Notes: generated by a model not told the origin, from the letters alone. Shown: positions 44,615 to 53,642, numbered from the stretch's first letter. The stretch: DNA of 64,000 nucleotides from Chromohalobacter canadensis (GCF_034479555.1 NZ_CP140151.1:2232001-2296000); one strand, 5' to 3'. Translations and numbers: made by a program.

Positions 44615-44722
44615 ATGTCGGTCAACCTCGCCAGCCAAGAAAGCGGGGAGGTAGAAGAATTCGTTTTTGTAGAACGGTTCATGGGCTTTTTTGCGTTTTT
44701 CTTTTCAAAAAGGGCAACGAAT

Positions 44723-44734
44723 AATAGCGCTATT
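44723..44734. promoter_or_regulatory. Perfect 12-bp palindrome before azoR
   Basis: AATAGCGCTATT is a perfect palindrome in an AT-rich patch, 38 bp before the azoR start. Candidate operator for an unlinked repressor. Confidence 0.35.
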
Positions 44735-44772
44735 CGCATTATTTGCTCTGAAACCAATGAAAGGACTTTCGC

Positions 44773-45387
44773 ATGGCCGTTCGCAATATCTTGTTGGTGA
44801 CCGCTTCCATCCTTGGTGAAAATGGCCAGTCACGTGCGCTGGCGACGCATTTCAAAGCGCAGCTCGGCGCGCGCGACGATATCCAACTCACCGAGCGCGA
44901 TGTCGTGTCCCTCGACCTTCCGCATCTCGATGGCGCTGAAATGGCCAGTTGGATGACCGCTCCCGACGAGCGTGATGCGGCCCAGCATGAGCTGGCGGCG
45001 CGTTCCGAGACGTTGATCGAGGAAGTGCTGGCGCATGATCTGATCGTGTTGGCAGTACCGCTTTACAACCTCGGCATTCCGAGCCAGCTCAAGGCGTGGT
45101 TCGACCGTATCCTGCGGGCCGGCAAGACGTTCAAGTATACGGAAAATGGTCCGGTAGGCTTGATCGAAGGCAAGCGCGCACTGGTGCTCGCGGCACGCGG
45201 CGGCCAGTATGCTGGTACTGCGATGGATACTCAGACCGGCCATGTCAGCAGCCTGCTGGGCTTGATCGGCATTCGCGACATCGACTGGATCTACGCGGAA
45301 GGTCTCAACATGGGCGAGGGGGTACGTGACCAGGCCATGGGTGAAGCGCGTCAGGCGGTGGAGAATTACACGGCGGAGCGCCTCTGA
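44773..45387 (+). CDS. azoR: FMN-dependent NADH azoreductase (AzoR)
   Basis: A 204-residue flavodoxin-like quinone/azo reductase. FMN-binding motifs are TASILGENGQSRALA near the N-terminus, VPLYNLGIPSQLKAWFDRILRAGKTFKY and AARGGQYAG. It uses NADH for two-electron reduction of quinones and azo compounds, and protects against thiol or quinone stress in E. coli. AAAGGA precedes the start. It is a single-gene unit ending in a hairpin shared with the convergent hydrolase gene. Confidence 0.93.
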   Translation: MAVRNILLVTASILGENGQSRALATHFKAQLGARDDIQLTERDVVSLDLPHLDGAEMASWMTAPDERDAAQHELAARSETLIEEVLAHDLIVLAVPLYNLGIPSQLKAWFDRILRAGKTFKYTENGPVGLIEGKRALVLAARGGQYAGTAMDTQTGHVSSLLGLIGIRDIDWIYAEGLNMGEGVRDQAMGEARQAVENYTAERL

Positions 45388-45415
45388 CACAGACAGCGGC
45401 ACACGGTAGAAAGGC

Positions 45416-45444
45416 GAAGGCGGCTCACGATGAGCCGCCTTCTT
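45416..45444. terminator. Terminator between azoR and the convergent membrane hydrolase
   Basis: GAAGGCGGCTCA (45416-45427) pairs with TGAGCCGCCTTC (45431-45442) around CGA: a 12-bp perfect stem with pyrimidine-rich ends on both strands. Confidence 0.8.
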
Positions 45445-45448
45445 CGTA

Positions 45449-46522
45449 CTAGAGCGAGGCCCCCGGCGTGAGGCACCGCGCCTGACGGTCATCCAGCGGC
45501 AGGCAGGCGCTGGCTTGCGGAGCGATCAGGCGTTGAAAAAGTGCGGCGAAGGCTGTTCTGTCGGGACGCGCGCCTGCGATACGTTCGCTGTCGATGGGGT
45601 GCCAATCATCGCCGCGGCGCTCGGCCAGCGTGAAGTTGAACATGTGATAGCCGGGCGTGCCCAGACGCAGGTCGGTTGCGATCAGTTGGGTCGAACCGTG
45701 GTGTTTCTCGGTGCGATAGCGCAGAAAAGGACCGGCGAACCACGCAAGACGCTGCCCGGCCGCCGTTTCCAACGCGGCATCCTGCCATTCGCCGCCACGT
45801 GGCAGCTGGGTCAGCGCCATCGGCGTTTGGCCATCGAAGAGGCTGATGACGCCTTCGTAGTAGGCGTCGTCCTGGACGACCGTGACGCGCCACAGCAAGG
45901 CGTTGAAGGGCGTTGGCTGGACCAGGCGCGGGGCGTTTTCGAGCCCTTGATTGGCCAGGCTCGGGCCTATGCGTGCGTTCACTGTATTCTGTGCTGCGAC
46001 TGCGAACGTCAGATAAAAACAAGCGAGCGTCAGTCCCCAGCCCAGCAGGCGCGGCGAGTAGCCCTTGATCAAGGCGGCGACCACGCCCACCAGCAACGGC
46101 AGCGTAAACAGCGGATCGATGATGAAAATGCTGTGCCAACTCACTGGTGGTGTCGTCATTGGCCACCAGAGCTGTGTGCCATAGGTGGTGAAGGCGTCCA
46201 GCAGGGGGTGCGTCAGCAGGCAGCCGCCAAACAGTAGACCCCAGCGCCATGTGCCGATAGGCGGCGAGACTTGACGCCAACGTTCGCCTGCTCGAGCCAG
46301 CCCGGTCAGTAGGACGGCGAGGGCGCCGAGTACCCACAGGGAATGGCTGAACCCGCGATGATAGGTGTACTCGGCGACGGCATCGCCATAGTCGATGACT
46401 ACGTCGAGATCGGGCAATGTGCCGAGCACGGCGCCAGCGATGACGGCCTTGCGGCCTAGACGGCGGCCCAGCACGGAACCGCCGATGGCGGCACCGAGGC
46501 AGGCCTGCGTCAGTGAATCCAT
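45449..46522 (-). CDS. YdjM/YbcI-type membrane-bound metal-dependent hydrolase
   Basis: A 357-residue membrane protein of the former DUF457 family. The N-terminus MDSLTQACLGAAIGGSVLGR, the metal-binding-like motif LGTLPDLDVVIDY and the HRGFSHSLWVL motif are diagnostic. TYGTQLWWPMTT and several membrane helices follow. The soluble C-terminal half is unusual in length. E. coli YdjM is SOS-induced, but no LexA box is visible here. It lies 43 bp downstream of tag on the same strand, so co-transcription is likely. Biochemical role unknown. Confidence 0.88.
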   Translation of the reverse strand: MDSLTQACLGAAIGGSVLGRRLGRKAVIAGAVLGTLPDLDVVIDYGDAVAEYTYHRGFSHSLWVLGALAVLLTGLARAGERWRQVSPPIGTWRWGLLFGGCLLTHPLLDAFTTYGTQLWWPMTTPPVSWHSIFIIDPLFTLPLLVGVVAALIKGYSPRLLGWGLTLACFYLTFAVAAQNTVNARIGPSLANQGLENAPRLVQPTPFNALLWRVTVVQDDAYYEGVISLFDGQTPMALTQLPRGGEWQDAALETAAGQRLAWFAGPFLRYRTEKHHGSTQLIATDLRLGTPGYHMFNFTLAERRGDDWHPIDSERIAGARPDRTAFAALFQRLIAPQASACLPLDDRQARCLTPGASL

Positions 46523-46565
46523 GCGCTGTGATCTCCCCTTGCGGCGGCGTGTTTCCGATGGTCGT

Positions 46566-47105
46566 TCATTCGGTGTCCAGCCACGGTGGCTGTTGTGCTC
46601 GTACCCGTTGCTGGGTCGGGCAATCTTCGCGATGGGCTCCCGGTAGATAGCCGGTACTCATCAGAAATTCGTTGACGATTTCGGGACCGGTGAAACGGAA
46701 AGTGCGTTTGAACAATCGCACCCACTCGTCCAGCGTGCGTGGATGGTGCGCATCGAGCCAGGCAGCGAAGCTACCGTGAGACTCCTGCAGGGCGAGCACG
46801 ACGTTGGCATTGTGAATCGCGGCATCGACCTTGCGTCGATTGCGGATGATACCTGCATCCGCGAGCAGACGCGCCCTTTGCGTGTCGTCGTAAGCGGCGA
46901 CGCGTGCCACGGAAAAATCATCGAAGGCCGCCGAAAACGCCTCGCGCTTCTTGAGAACGGTCAGCCAGGAAAGGCCAGCCTGGTTGATCTCGAGGATCAG
47001 GCGCTCGAAGAGTCGATCATCGTCGCGCACGGGAAACCCATACTCGTGATCATGGTAGGGGCCATGAAAGGGATGACCGGGGGCATGGTCGCAATACATG
47101 CTCAT
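46566..47105 (-). CDS. tag: DNA-3-methyladenine glycosylase I
   Basis: A 179-residue base-excision enzyme that removes 3-methyladenine from DNA. Zinc-site residues are visible at the N-terminus (MSMYCDHAPGHPFH) and C-terminus (GAHREDC), with YHDHEYGFPV and FERLILEINQAGLSWLTVLKKR as family motifs. GAGG lies 6 nt before the ATG. The C-terminal RVRAQQPPWLDTE extends slightly beyond the zinc site. Probably one operon with the following membrane hydrolase gene. Confidence 0.94.
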   Translation of the reverse strand: MSMYCDHAPGHPFHGPYHDHEYGFPVRDDDRLFERLILEINQAGLSWLTVLKKREAFSAAFDDFSVARVAAYDDTQRARLLADAGIIRNRRKVDAAIHNANVVLALQESHGSFAAWLDAHHPRTLDEWVRLFKRTFRFTGPEIVNEFLMSTGYLPGAHREDCPTQQRVRAQQPPWLDTE

Positions 47106-47218
47106 GGGGTACCTCGCGGAATCGTTGACGAATCGCCACGCCGGGGATGAATTCGCTGTGACCGGTGGGCTGGTTTACCATAGACATTTAGCCTGCATAA
47201 CATCATGAGGAGCTTACC

Positions 47219-47659
47219 ATGCAGTACCTACACACGATGGTCCGTGTCGCCGATCTCGACGCCTCGCTGCGCTTTTACTGTGACCTGCTGGGCCTCAAGG
47301 AAGTGCGGCGCAAGGAGAACGAAAAAGGCCGCTTCACGCTAGTATTCCTCGCCGCGCCGGAGGACGAGGAGCGTTCGCGCGAGCAAAAGGCTCCGGAGGT
47401 CGAGCTCACCTACAACTGGGACCCGGAGACTTATACCGGCGGTCGCAACTTCGGTCACCTGGCGTATCGTGTCGACGACATCTACGCGCTTTGCCAATAC
47501 TTGATGGACAACGGCGTGACCATCAATCGCCCGCCGCGCGACGGCCACATGGCCTTCGTCCGTTCGCCGGACGGCATCTCCGTGGAGTTGTTGCAAAAGG
47601 GTGATGCGCTGCCGGCCCAGGAACCGTGGGCATCGATGGAGAATACTGGCAGCTGGTAA
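47219..47659 (+). CDS. gloA: Glyoxalase I-like VOC enzyme
   Basis: A 146-residue lactoylglutathione-lyase-like protein converting the methylglyoxal-glutathione adduct to lactoylglutathione. Metal ligands at the GloA positions are His5 (LHTMVRV), Glu in VELTYNW, His in FGHLAYRV and Glu in [15 protein letters not shown] precedes the start. It differs from E. coli GloA by a charged insert ([14 protein letters not shown]) and by lacking the usual glycine-rich tail, so it may be a GloA paralogue; activity is likely but unproven. Confidence 0.88.
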   Translation: MQYLHTMVRVADLDASLRFYCDLLGLKEVRRKENEKGRFTLVFLAAPEDEERSREQKAPEVELTYNWDPETYTGGRNFGHLAYRVDDIYALCQYLMDNGVTINRPPRDGHMAFVRSPDGISVELLQKGDALPAQEPWASMENTGSW

Positions 47660-47670
47660 GCCGCCACATG

Positions 47671-47710
47671 CTGCGCCCCATTCCCGCGATGGACGATGAA
47701 TGGGGTGCGG
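47671..47710 (+). other. Hairpin between gloA and the UDG-like gene
   Basis: CTGCGCCCCATTC (47671-47683) pairs with GAATGGGGTGCGG (47698-47710): 13 bp with two wobble pairs, 14-nt loop, no T tract. Weak terminator or RNA element. Confidence 0.4.
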
Positions 47711-47758
47711 CTATCGTTGGAGGTGAACGATCCCCTTGAGCTGGAAAGGATGCCAAAC

Positions 47759-48448
47759 ATGTCACGAGACGTGACTCTCTCCTCGGCGTTACGCGATGCA
47801 TTTCGCCGTGAAGCCGACACGCTCGACGGCATCGATCGCGATGTCTACCTCGCCAATCGACGTGACCCGCTGGAACCGATCATCGGGTTGGGCCCCCGCG
47901 ACGCACCGGTGGGCTTTTTCGGCCGCGACCCCGGCCGTCAGGAGGTCGCGCATGGCGCGCCCTTCGTGGGTAGCGGTGGTCAGAAAGTGCGTGCCGGGCT
48001 ATATGAACATCTGCACGGGGAGGCGTTACCCGATTTCGAGGCCTCGCTCGCCGTGGGGCAGCATTATTTTTGGGCCAATACCGTGCCCTACAAGCCGGTC
48101 GGCAACAAGGCGTGGTCGATGGCGGTCAAGAAGCGCTTCCAGCCCTTGATGGCGGAGCTGTTGATCGGCCACTGGCGAGGTCGCACGTTGATCACGTTGG
48201 GACGCGAGGCTTTTTTGTGGTTCGCCATTGGCCAGTCGCGCGAGATCAAGCGTGAACTGGAGGCGTTCTGGGCTCGCGAGGATCGCTTCGAGGCGCTGCA
48301 TACCACTATATTGTCGCTCCCCGACGGACGTAGTGCCGAGTTCCAACTGGCGCCGCTGCCGCACCCTTCCCCCCTCAACCAAACGTGGTACAAGCGCTTT
48401 CCGGCCTTGCTGGATGCGCGCCTCGCTGCACTGGAGCGCGTCCGCTGA
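47759..48448 (+). CDS. Uracil-DNA-glycosylase-fold protein
   Basis: 229 residues from ATG 47759 (AAGGA 8 nt upstream); earlier in-frame ATGs at 47696 and 47750 are possible. UDG-superfamily features are VGFFGRDPGRQEVAHGAPF, where motif 1 is GRDPG instead of the usual GExPG or GQDPY, then FVGSGGQKVRAGLYEHL, and a C-terminal LPHPSPLN resembling the DNA-intercalation HPSPLS loop. This may be a divergent base-excision enzyme; the specificity cannot be told. Convergent with doxX, 18 bp apart. Confidence 0.78.
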   Translation: MSRDVTLSSALRDAFRREADTLDGIDRDVYLANRRDPLEPIIGLGPRDAPVGFFGRDPGRQEVAHGAPFVGSGGQKVRAGLYEHLHGEALPDFEASLAVGQHYFWANTVPYKPVGNKAWSMAVKKRFQPLMAELLIGHWRGRTLITLGREAFLWFAIGQSREIKRELEAFWAREDRFEALHTTILSLPDGRSAEFQLAPLPHPSPLNQTWYKRFPALLDARLAALERVR

Positions 48449-48466
48449 GTGGTGTGAGGCGCCGAA

Positions 48467-48871
48467 TTAGTCGGGGTGCATTGCCAAGCGCCCGCTGCCC
48501 ATGAACATGATCGCCAGGGCGCCGCATAGAAACATGCCCTGGAGCTCTAGCGTCCAGCCGCCTTGTGCATTGAGTGTCAGCAACTCGTCGTGATGGACGA
48601 GAATAAACGCTACCAGCATGTTGCCAACCATTAACAAGCCGCCGATACGCGCTTGCCAGCCCAAGATGGCCATCAACGGCGCGACGATCTCGCCGATCAG
48701 CACGCCATACGCCAAAAAGACCGGTAACCCCATGGCATCGAGCATATTGCCGATGCTGGTGATGCTGGCGGGCGACAACAGCTTGTCGATGCCGTGCAGT
48801 AGAATTAGCCCGCCCACGGCCAGGCGTAGAATCAGTTTTCCCAAGTCGTCATGATGCAGCAATCGTTGCAT
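48467..48871 (-). CDS. DoxX-family membrane protein
   Basis: A 134-residue four-helix membrane protein. The family features are LILRLAVGGLILLHGIDKL, LPVFLAYGVLIGEIVAPLMAILG and RIGGLLMVGNMLVAFILVH. DoxX proteins are linked to thiol and oxidative stress handling in some bacteria; the role here is unknown. There is no clear Shine-Dalgarno. Confidence 0.9.
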   Translation of the reverse strand: MQRLLHHDDLGKLILRLAVGGLILLHGIDKLLSPASITSIGNMLDAMGLPVFLAYGVLIGEIVAPLMAILGWQARIGGLLMVGNMLVAFILVHHDELLTLNAQGGWTLELQGMFLCGALAIMFMGSGRLAMHPD

Positions 48872-49205
48872 GGAGGTCGGTATCCTTCAGCGTTAGAAAC
48901 CGGCATCTAGCCGGGCAAGGCGTGTGAACTTTCGCATGTTCGTGCATCGCCCACCAGTAATGCCACCGCTTAACATTTCCTTACGTTTTACTAGCACTTT
49001 GGCGTGTATTGGCTAAGCTTTCTTAGCAAATGTCGCTGGAAGCGGACCCTTGCAGATATTGGCACCGATACTGGCGGAGTTAAGGCCGTCATCCGGTGGA
49101 GTCAAATAACGATCCTTGCCCTGAGATCCACCGTAAAGGGGGCGGAGGCGAGGACGCTACGTTGCGAATCACGCAACGGTACGCGGGTAGAAAGGGATAT
49201 CCAAC
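48872..49205. other. Intergenic region upstream of the first diguanylate cyclase
   Basis: 334 bp without a convincing gene. It holds the small hairpin GCTAAG-CTTT-CTTAGC at 49012-49027 and AT-rich DNA at 48971-48995. I saw no c-di-GMP riboswitch signature. Confidence 0.5.
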
Positions 49206-50303
49206 ATGACTTCAAGGGCCTTGCAACGGCTCTGGGGATGGTCGTGCAGTGCGCCGGGGGCGCTGCCGCTGGAGCACCGACGTAGCTACGAGGTGGTGGC
49301 ACAGACTTTCGTGCTTGCAAGCCTGGGGCACTTACTGTTTGCGTGCGTGTTGATCGGTCTTCAGATCCCATTGCTGATCGTCTTGAATCTCGCCTGCGTG
49401 GCGACCAATACCGCAGCATTGATGTTGCACCGACGCTTGCAACTGCATCGGGCGATGACCGTCAAGCTGTCCGCCACCCTGCTTTTGATCACGTCTAGCG
49501 TGTGGCTGATCGGCCCCGATGCCGGCTTCGAATATTACTTTTTCCTGCTGCTTTGCGAGATGTTAATCAGCGACATGGCGGCGCGTTACAAGATCGTGAT
49601 GAGTGCTACGGTCGGCAGCGTGGCGCTGGCTACCTTGCTGATGGCCCCACATTCCACCCCCTGGATGCTGGAAGCCGAGGCGTTTCGCGAGGACATTCGC
49701 CTGACCAATCTGGTCATGGTCTTCCTGATCCTGGGGCTGATCCTGTGGCGGCTGCATGCCATTACCGAACGTTGCGAGCACCATTTCCGTCGTGACGCCA
49801 CCCATGATTACCTCACCACGGTGCTCAACCGGCGTGCCATCTTTCACGAAGCCGACATGCTGTGGCAACAGGGGCGAGATTTCACGCTATTGCTGCTCGA
49901 TGCCGACCACTTCAAGCAAGTCAATGACACCCATGGCCACACCGCAGGCGACGAAGTCTTGCGTCATCTGGCGTATATAGTGCGGGCTGCCTTGCGCGAA
50001 GGTGACCGCCTCGGGCGCGTCGGTGGTGAGGAGTTCCTGATCGTATTGCCCGACAGCACGCGGGGCGAGGTGCTCTCGGTCGCAACGCGCATTCGTCGAT
50101 GTCTGGCGGATCAGCCGTGTCGGATGGAAGCGTTGACTCTCTCTGTGACGTTTTCCATGGGCATGGCCACGGCCCAGGAAGCCACTTCATTGCAAACGCT
50201 CATCGACATGGCTGATCGCCGCTTGTATCGCGCCAAGTCCGCAGGACGCGATCAGCTGGTCATGCGTGACCTGGAAATCATCGGGCCGGCGGCGATGTCG
50301 TGA
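49206..50303 (+). CDS. Membrane diguanylate cyclase 1
   Basis: A 365-residue c-di-GMP synthase. The N-terminal half has about six hydrophobic segments (for example TFVLASLGHLLFACVLIGL and LIVLNLACVATNTAALML) with a GFEYYF...RYKIVMS segment shared with the next gene. The GGDEF domain starts at about residue 198 (DATHDYLTTVLNRRA). The active site RVGGEEF is near 273. The autoinhibitory RxxD site (REGD) is five residues upstream of it, so feedback inhibition is expected. The signal sensed by the membrane part is unknown. Confidence 0.92.
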   Translation: MTSRALQRLWGWSCSAPGALPLEHRRSYEVVAQTFVLASLGHLLFACVLIGLQIPLLIVLNLACVATNTAALMLHRRLQLHRAMTVKLSATLLLITSSVWLIGPDAGFEYYFFLLLCEMLISDMAARYKIVMSATVGSVALATLLMAPHSTPWMLEAEAFREDIRLTNLVMVFLILGLILWRLHAITERCEHHFRRDATHDYLTTVLNRRAIFHEADMLWQQGRDFTLLLLDADHFKQVNDTHGHTAGDEVLRHLAYIVRAALREGDRLGRVGGEEFLIVLPDSTRGEVLSVATRIRRCLADQPCRMEALTLSVTFSMGMATAQEATSLQTLIDMADRRLYRAKSAGRDQLVMRDLEIIGPAAMS

Positions 50304-50505
50304 CATGTTCGGACATACTATGCAGATATCGTTTCATCTAATACGGATACCCTAGCGCAACGAAGCGACAACATGGCATTTTGCTTATTTGGCGTTTGAC
50401 GAATTTCATGCTGCAAAGCGGCTAAATTCATACACGAATCGTCCTTTTGATGCGCTGAATATGGCTAACCTTGCTAGGGAATCGATGCAGGGGAAGGCCC
50501 GTCGC

Positions 50506-51726
50506 ATGACGTGGTCTAACGCAATAAAAAGGGATTCGTTCATCATGCCGCTACGTACCTATCGCCTCTGGGGAGGCCGAGGTGCATCGTTGCCTCCGTA
50601 TTGCCCCCTGTCGCCGGAATATCGTCGCTATTTCGATACCTTTGCCCACCTGTACGCCATGGCGTTGGTAGCCTATGCCGGTTTGATGCTACCGCTGTTC
50701 GTCTGGCTAGGACGTCCCGGTCCGATATTGATCGTCCTATTCAGCGTCTTGATGACGCTCGGTGCCCGAGGGCTGCATCATCGGGGGTACATGGCCTGGG
50801 GCGCGACCTTGCTGTGGATCATGATGTTACTGCTGATTGGCGAGTCGATTCGCCTCTACGGCGCCGGCGTCGGCTTTGAATTCTACGTGGGCCTGGCACT
50901 GCTGGTGTTGCACATCAGCGCGATTCCGCGCAGCTACAAGATCGTGTTGTCGCTGTTGCTGCTGGGCGTGGTCGGCGCATTGTTGATGAGTATGCACCAG
51001 GGGGCGCCCGCGGTTGAGTTGTCACCGGCGGTGGCGACATGGCTGTTATGGGTCAATCTAGTGCTGACGGGGGCGCTGTTCGCCGGTGTGCTGATGGGGC
51101 TGGAAGGCGTCACCGAGCGGCTCGAGCGTGCGTATCGCCGTGAAGCGTTGCACGACATGCTGACCGGTGCTCTCAATCGTCGCGCGATCATCGCCATTGC
51201 CGAGCGTTGGCAGCGCTCCAAGCGACCCTTTGCGATCGTGTTACTGGATGTCGATCATTTCAAGCGGTTCAACGATCTGCATGGGCACGCCACGGGCGAC
51301 GCGGCGCTCTGCCATCTCGTAAATTGCCTGCGCCAGGGGTTGCGCGATGGTGACATGCTGGGGCGTTACGGCGGTGAGGAATTCATGTTGCTGCTTCCGG
51401 GAACGTCGCGTGTCGACGCCCTGGCGGTCGCCGAACGCGTTGCGACTTCCGTGCGCGGTCAGCCATTGGTGCTGCCCGACAAGTCGCTCGGCATGACCGT
51501 CAGTCAAGGCCTCGCCACTCAGGACGAGGCGACGACGCTAAGCGCCATGATCGCCTTGGCCGATCGGCGGCTATATGCCGCCAAAGGCGCAGGACGCGAT
51601 CGTGTCATGTCCTGGGAGGCATTCGGCACGTTGTCCCCCGTGCCGGCCCGATGTGTCGTCGAAGGTGCCGAGGCGTGCCCGTTCGAACCGCCTCGGCGAC
51701 ATGACGATTCAGTGGTGAAAGCGTGA
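50506..51726 (+). CDS. Membrane diguanylate cyclase 2
   Basis: About 406 residues from ATG 50506, which has GGAAGG 8 nt upstream; the frame is open back to 50389 and an ATG at 50545 is a further option. The multi-helix N-terminal half (VAYAGLMLPLFVWLG, PILIVLFSVLMTLGARGL, WGATLLWIMMLLLIG) contains GFEFYVGLALL and RSYKIVLSLLLL, related to the first cyclase. The GGDEF domain has RYGGEEF near residue 289 and RxxD (RDGD) five residues upstream. Its 3' end overlaps convergent lpxT by 18 bp. The pair looks like an old tandem duplication. Confidence 0.9.
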   Translation: MTWSNAIKRDSFIMPLRTYRLWGGRGASLPPYCPLSPEYRRYFDTFAHLYAMALVAYAGLMLPLFVWLGRPGPILIVLFSVLMTLGARGLHHRGYMAWGATLLWIMMLLLIGESIRLYGAGVGFEFYVGLALLVLHISAIPRSYKIVLSLLLLGVVGALLMSMHQGAPAVELSPAVATWLLWVNLVLTGALFAGVLMGLEGVTERLERAYRREALHDMLTGALNRRAIIAIAERWQRSKRPFAIVLLDVDHFKRFNDLHGHATGDAALCHLVNCLRQGLRDGDMLGRYGGEEFMLLLPGTSRVDALAVAERVATSVRGQPLVLPDKSLGMTVSQGLATQDEATTLSAMIALADRRLYAAKGAGRDRVMSWEAFGTLSPVPARCVVEGAEACPFEPPRRHDDSVVKA

Positions 51727-52419
51727 AGCGAGGCGCTCGAGGCTGCGCTGAAGCCAAGCGGCCATGCGGTTGGCTAATGAGGTACACAATACCCAGGGCA
51801 GCGACAACAGGGCGATGGCGAGTGCCCCCATATAGACGTCGCTGAACCAATGGCCGCCGCCGATGATGCGTGGCGCGCTCAAGGCGACAGCCAATACGGC
51901 GCTGACGAGGCCGACGCGACGTCCCGCGAAATGCCACATGAACGCTGTAAAGGTCATCAGCATCAGGCCATGATCGCCGGGAAAGCTGTTGCCTGAGCGA
52001 TCCTTAGTGGCGAAGCTCACCTCCTGCGACAACAGGTGGATTCCGCTGTGCGTCAGGGTCGGACTGGGGTGTCCGTAGGTCACCAGTTTATTGACCAGTA
52101 AGCTTAATAATCCAGCAGTGACTAGCATGCTCACGCCGATGGCGCTCCAGCGTTTCAGGCGTTCGGGACGTGTGTCCAGGCGCATGGCCCATGCGAAAAC
52201 GGCGGCCAGGGCCAGGAAGCTGGCGATATCGAAATCACGGTTGTTGAGCACGGCGACCAGTGTCGTCCAAAGCGGATGATCGGTGATCGACAGTGTCTGA
52301 TTGAAGAACCAGAAAATGTCGTCATCGAGGGTCGACCAGAAGGGGAAATGAGGCAGCCACCAACTGAGGAGCAAGGCCAACCCCAGTATGTTGTAGCAAG
52401 CGATGCGGGTGATTTTCAT
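51709..52419 (-). CDS. lpxT: LpxT-like lipid A 1-phosphate phosphotransferase (PAP2)
   Basis: A 236-residue PAP2-family membrane protein. It aligns well with E. coli LpxT: NILGLALLLSWWLP, DDIFWFFNQTL, LVAVLNNRDFDIASFLAL, SPTLTHSGIH, the catalytic NSFPGDHGLMLMTFTAFMWHFAG and APRIIGGGHWFSDV, and LPWVLCTSLANRM. LpxT adds a second phosphate to lipid A position 1 from undecaprenyl pyrophosphate in the periplasm. It lies 78 bp downstream of dusC on the same strand, without an obvious ribosome site. The 3' end overlaps the diguanylate cyclase gene. Confidence 0.85.
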   Translation of the reverse strand: MKITRIACYNILGLALLLSWWLPHFPFWSTLDDDIFWFFNQTLSITDHPLWTTLVAVLNNRDFDIASFLALAAVFAWAMRLDTRPERLKRWSAIGVSMLVTAGLLSLLVNKLVTYGHPSPTLTHSGIHLLSQEVSFATKDRSGNSFPGDHGLMLMTFTAFMWHFAGRRVGLVSAVLAVALSAPRIIGGGHWFSDVYMGALAIALLSLPWVLCTSLANRMAAWLQRSLERLASRFHH

Positions 52420-52497
52420 GGACGTGAAAGCAGGGTGGATGAACCTTGGATTCTAACGCTTCGTTATCATTGTGAACAGCGTTTGATAACTTGAGGT

Positions 52498-53520
52498 TCA
52501 GCCGTTCATCCCGATAGCGACCCCTTGGCGGGCAGAGATGTCGTCCTGCATGACGGGTGTTAGACCGTCAAGAAACGCCTGCAACTCGGTACGGCGTCGC
52601 AGGGCGGTGAAGCGCCTGGCGGCTTCGTCGTCACGTCCACGCATCTGATTGAGCCACTGCTTGAGCAGCGAGACGACGATCTTTTCCGGCAGGTGCATGC
52701 GCATACGCTGGGCATAGGCCGCCAGCACCTCGGCACGCGCCGCCCAGGGTGTCTCCGGCAAGTGCTCGCCGGTACGCTGCCAATGCTTGATGCGCCGCGC
52801 AAGCCAGGGGTCGGCAAGCATGCCGCGTCCCAGCATCACATCCGTGCAGCCCGATAGCGTACGGGCCTTCCAATAATCTTCCAGTGTCCAGATATCGCCG
52901 TTGGCGATCACCGGAATCGCGAGTCGGGCGCGAATCCGTCCGATCCATTCCCAATGCGCCGGTGGTCGATACCCTTCGCGGCGGGTGCGGGCATGCACCA
53001 CCAGGTGTGCCGCGCCTCCGGCTTCGGCGGCCTCGGCACAGGCGAGTGCCACTTGCTTGTCGTCAAATCCCAGGCGGATCTTGGCGGTCACGGCGATTCC
53101 CAGAGGCGCCAGCGCCTCGGCAACGGTCCGCACGACGGTATGCACGCGCTCGGGATCGCGCAACAGCGAGGCACCGCCGTCATGGCGGTTGACGGTCTTG
53201 GCTGGGCAGCCGAAGTTGAGATCGATCTGGCGAGCGCCGAGTGCCTGGGCATGTACCGCGTTCGCTGCCAGGGCACTGGGGTCGGAACCCAGGAGCTGCA
53301 GGTGAACCGGCGTACCGTTCGAGGTCGCGCACTCGGCGTGTTCGAGCTCGGGGCAGTGACGCAGGAACACACGCGCCGGTAGGCGCGTGTCGACCACGCG
53401 CACGAATTCGGTCACCGTCCAGTCGAGCGCACCATCGGCGCTCAATAAATCCCGCGTGACCACATCGATCACGCCTTCCATCGGTGCTAAGCCGATGCGA
53501 CCGCTGGCCACTTGCGTCAT
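52498..53520 (-). CDS. dusC: tRNA-dihydrouridine synthase C
   Basis: A 340-residue flavin-dependent enzyme reducing a specific uridine in tRNA (U16 for DusC). It has the N-terminal FMN motif IGLAPMEGVIDVVTRDLL, LQLLGSDPSALAANA, the catalytic Cys in LNFGCPAKTVNRHDGGASLL, KIRLGFDD, HARTRREGY, PVIANGDIWT and DVMLGRGMLADPWL. NFGCPAKTVNRHDGG and the C-terminal helical domain with KQWLNQM favour the DusC subgroup. Confidence 0.92.
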   Translation of the reverse strand: MTQVASGRIGLAPMEGVIDVVTRDLLSADGALDWTVTEFVRVVDTRLPARVFLRHCPELEHAECATSNGTPVHLQLLGSDPSALAANAVHAQALGARQIDLNFGCPAKTVNRHDGGASLLRDPERVHTVVRTVAEALAPLGIAVTAKIRLGFDDKQVALACAEAAEAGGAAHLVVHARTRREGYRPPAHWEWIGRIRARLAIPVIANGDIWTLEDYWKARTLSGCTDVMLGRGMLADPWLARRIKHWQRTGEHLPETPWAARAEVLAAYAQRMRMHLPEKIVVSLLKQWLNQMRGRDDEAARRFTALRRRTELQAFLDGLTPVMQDDISARQGVAIGMNG

Positions 53521-53642
53521 GTCTTCGCCATCACCCTCGGTGTCCTTGCAAGATTCCCTGAGTCGAGCAGGGCATTATGGCATTCCCCCCGGACGATAAG
53601 GAAAACGCCAGGTGGAAACAGAGTGATGTGATGACCGAGTAC

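Noticed and set aside
48872..49205. c-di-GMP riboswitch upstream of the diguanylate cyclase
   Set aside because: No conserved GEMM core sequence or matching helices are visible; only a small hairpin is present.
52455..52497. Fur-box-like sequence between dusC and lpxT
   Set aside because: Only a partial AATGATAAC match, well short of the 19-bp consensus, and no iron-related gene nearby.
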